Position numbers and translations under genes: made by a program. Positions 63,501 to 64,000 of a stretch of 64,000 nt of DNA are shown piece after piece. The stretch is from Thunnus maccoyii. Lineage: Eukaryota; Chordata; Actinopteri; Scombriformes; Scombridae. Numbering within the stretch: the stretch's first letter is position 1; every line of letters starts with the position of its first letter. The stretch covers positions 8,085,151 to 8,149,150 of the forward strand of contig NC_056548.1 in assembly GCF_910596095.1 (NCBI RefSeq). The letters are read 5' to 3'. The notes under the pieces are model-generated. The model was given only the letters and a program-made list of their open reading frames with translations, was not told the DNA's origin and ran no database searches.

Positions 63501-63883
63501 TAGACTTGCCTGGATGACCTTCCCTGTCATGGCCACCATTTTGTTAGCGATCGAGGTTACGCTGTGTGTCTTTCCTGACGGTGGGGAGCCCCACCGTTGC
63601 AGAGCGAAGCGCCCCACGGCATAGAGGATGTACGCAGGTGACAGCTTGAAATGAACTGTGGAGCTGTTGGTGTAATTTATGACTGCAGACAGGAAGGCTT
63701 CCTCCGCTGAAATGTAGAAGACACCAGCAGGGGGCAGGAGGACGTTATGAGAAGGAAGGTCACTGAGCTCACAACTGACAAAGTATTTAATTTCATACTC
63801 ACAGTTATCACAGAATTTAATTCCAAGTGGTAATCCAGGCTGATCTAAAAAGTCAGGATGAAGACTTCCTGTGTGTTTTACTC
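54571..63883 (-). CDS. afdn: Afadin-family protein, C-terminal 19 coding exons (5' end beyond window)
   Basis: Exons in transcript order: 63803-63883, 63510-63706, 63168-63313, 62510-62604, 62112-62383, 61451-61594, 59450-59648, 59226-59317, 58945-59031, 58749-58814, 58567-58640, 57520-57638, 57265-57432, 57036-57130, 56747-56890, 55682-56593, 55165-55255, 55006-55057, 54571-54664. All phases agree, giving about 1041 codons to TAA. The DIL domain lies at about 60-375 (ALAFWMANSSELLNFL, MSLLRRCRVNPALTIQLFSQ, TCFKLNSLQLQ). The PDZ domain lies at about 412-505 (GMGVSIVAAKGAGQD, GDQLLSVDGRSLVGLSQER) and binds nectin C-termini in afadins. A charged coiled coil lies at about 870-960. The end, FKERQRLFSLASSA, is shorter than human long afadin. 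RA and FHA domains would be upstream. The paralogue letter cannot be assigned. The first listed exon uses only its last 79 nt in whole codons plus a split codon; the second exon has a GC donor. Confidence 0.93.
58435..58530 (+). repeat. Fragment of family D repeat
   Basis: Contains 'attcatccaatggttgttga' followed by 'gatatttctttctagatcaa', as in the copy near 25.0 kb. It lies in an intron of the afadin-like gene. Confidence 0.5.
59125..59190 (+). repeat. 'gtttatttgtatagcacatt' retroelement-end fragment
   Basis: Short block related to 40556-40700, in an intron of the afadin-like gene 36 bp from the exon at 59226-59317 (on its downstream, intron-donor side). Confidence 0.5.
59649..61450. other. 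Largest intron of the afadin-like gene, no gene seen
   Basis: Lies between exons 61451-61594 and 59450-59648. It is AT-rich, with A-rich stretches near 60050-60330 and a patch of imperfect 'attcat' words at about 61050-61250. No second gene, RNA gene or clear element was recognised. Confidence 0.55.
62632..62888 (-). mobile_element. hAT-type MITE copy (family A) in an intron of the afadin-like gene
   Basis: Minus-orientation copy with the blocks 'cagctcctcaaatgtaaata', 'ttctatgatagcaaacta' and 'tttgaggacaccttgggctt'. Relative to the host gene it lies in the sense direction. Its termini are decayed. Confidence 0.65.
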
Positions 63884-64000
63884 CTGAAAATAGTCATATA
63901 AGGAATGTAAAAGCAATAACATGCAGCAATCCTGATTATATTATATAACATAGACTTCATTGAGTGGTCACCTCATGGCAACATGTTAAATATGCCTGTA

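Overview
This is a eukaryotic, vertebrate window, almost certainly from a spiny-rayed teleost fish. Coding sequence is split into short exons with GT/GC-AG introns. The spacer DNA carries long CA/GT/CT microsatellites and many short inverted-repeat DNA transposons of kinds that recur in fish genomes. The four protein genes match vertebrate families. No operon, prokaryotic signal, CRISPR array or virus was seen.

Layout: (1) 710-13658 (+): frmd6 (willin), with the 5' part of the gene outside the window. Thirteen coding exons join without a frame break into 607 codons plus a stop. (2) 13659-43877: about 30 kb without a supported protein gene. It holds the frmd6 3' UTR, several nested mobile elements, an L1/Tx1-type LINE remnant at about 20.36-20.66 kb, purine/G-rich and C-rich tracts, and well-formed exon-like segments that may be noncoding exons (one at 37664-37739 is a good candidate for a gng2 5' UTR exon). 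(3) 43878-45930 (+): gng2, two coding exons, 71 residues with a CaaX box. frmd6 followed by gng2 is also the human order on 14q22. (4) 48-50.8 kb: a CpG-containing segment with a YY1-like motif, exon-like segments, one tRNA-Leu(CAG) gene on the minus strand (49776-49858), an inverted-repeat element, and the probable dusp23 promoter region. (5) 53313-54238 (+): dusp23, two coding exons, 151 residues. (6) 63883-54571 (-): the 3' 19 coding exons of an afadin-family gene (about 1041 residues covering the DIL domain, PDZ domain and a coiled coil). The N-terminal RA/FHA part lies beyond the right edge. dusp23 and the afadin gene are tail to tail, with 332 bp between stop codons.

Functions: FRMD6 and afadin both work at the cell cortex and cell junctions (FRMD6 in Hippo signalling and apical constriction, afadin linking nectins to actin). 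G-gamma-2 is part of the membrane G-protein beta-gamma dimer. DUSP23 is a small dual-specificity phosphatase. Nothing in the sequence shows that they are co-regulated.

I found no plainly new gene system. The most useful second-look items are a hAT-type element with an exact 8-bp target duplication 13 bp from an frmd6 splice donor, two GC-AG introns, a short-tailed afadin paralogue, nested transposon composites found at two loci, and several unassigned spliced-exon-like segments.
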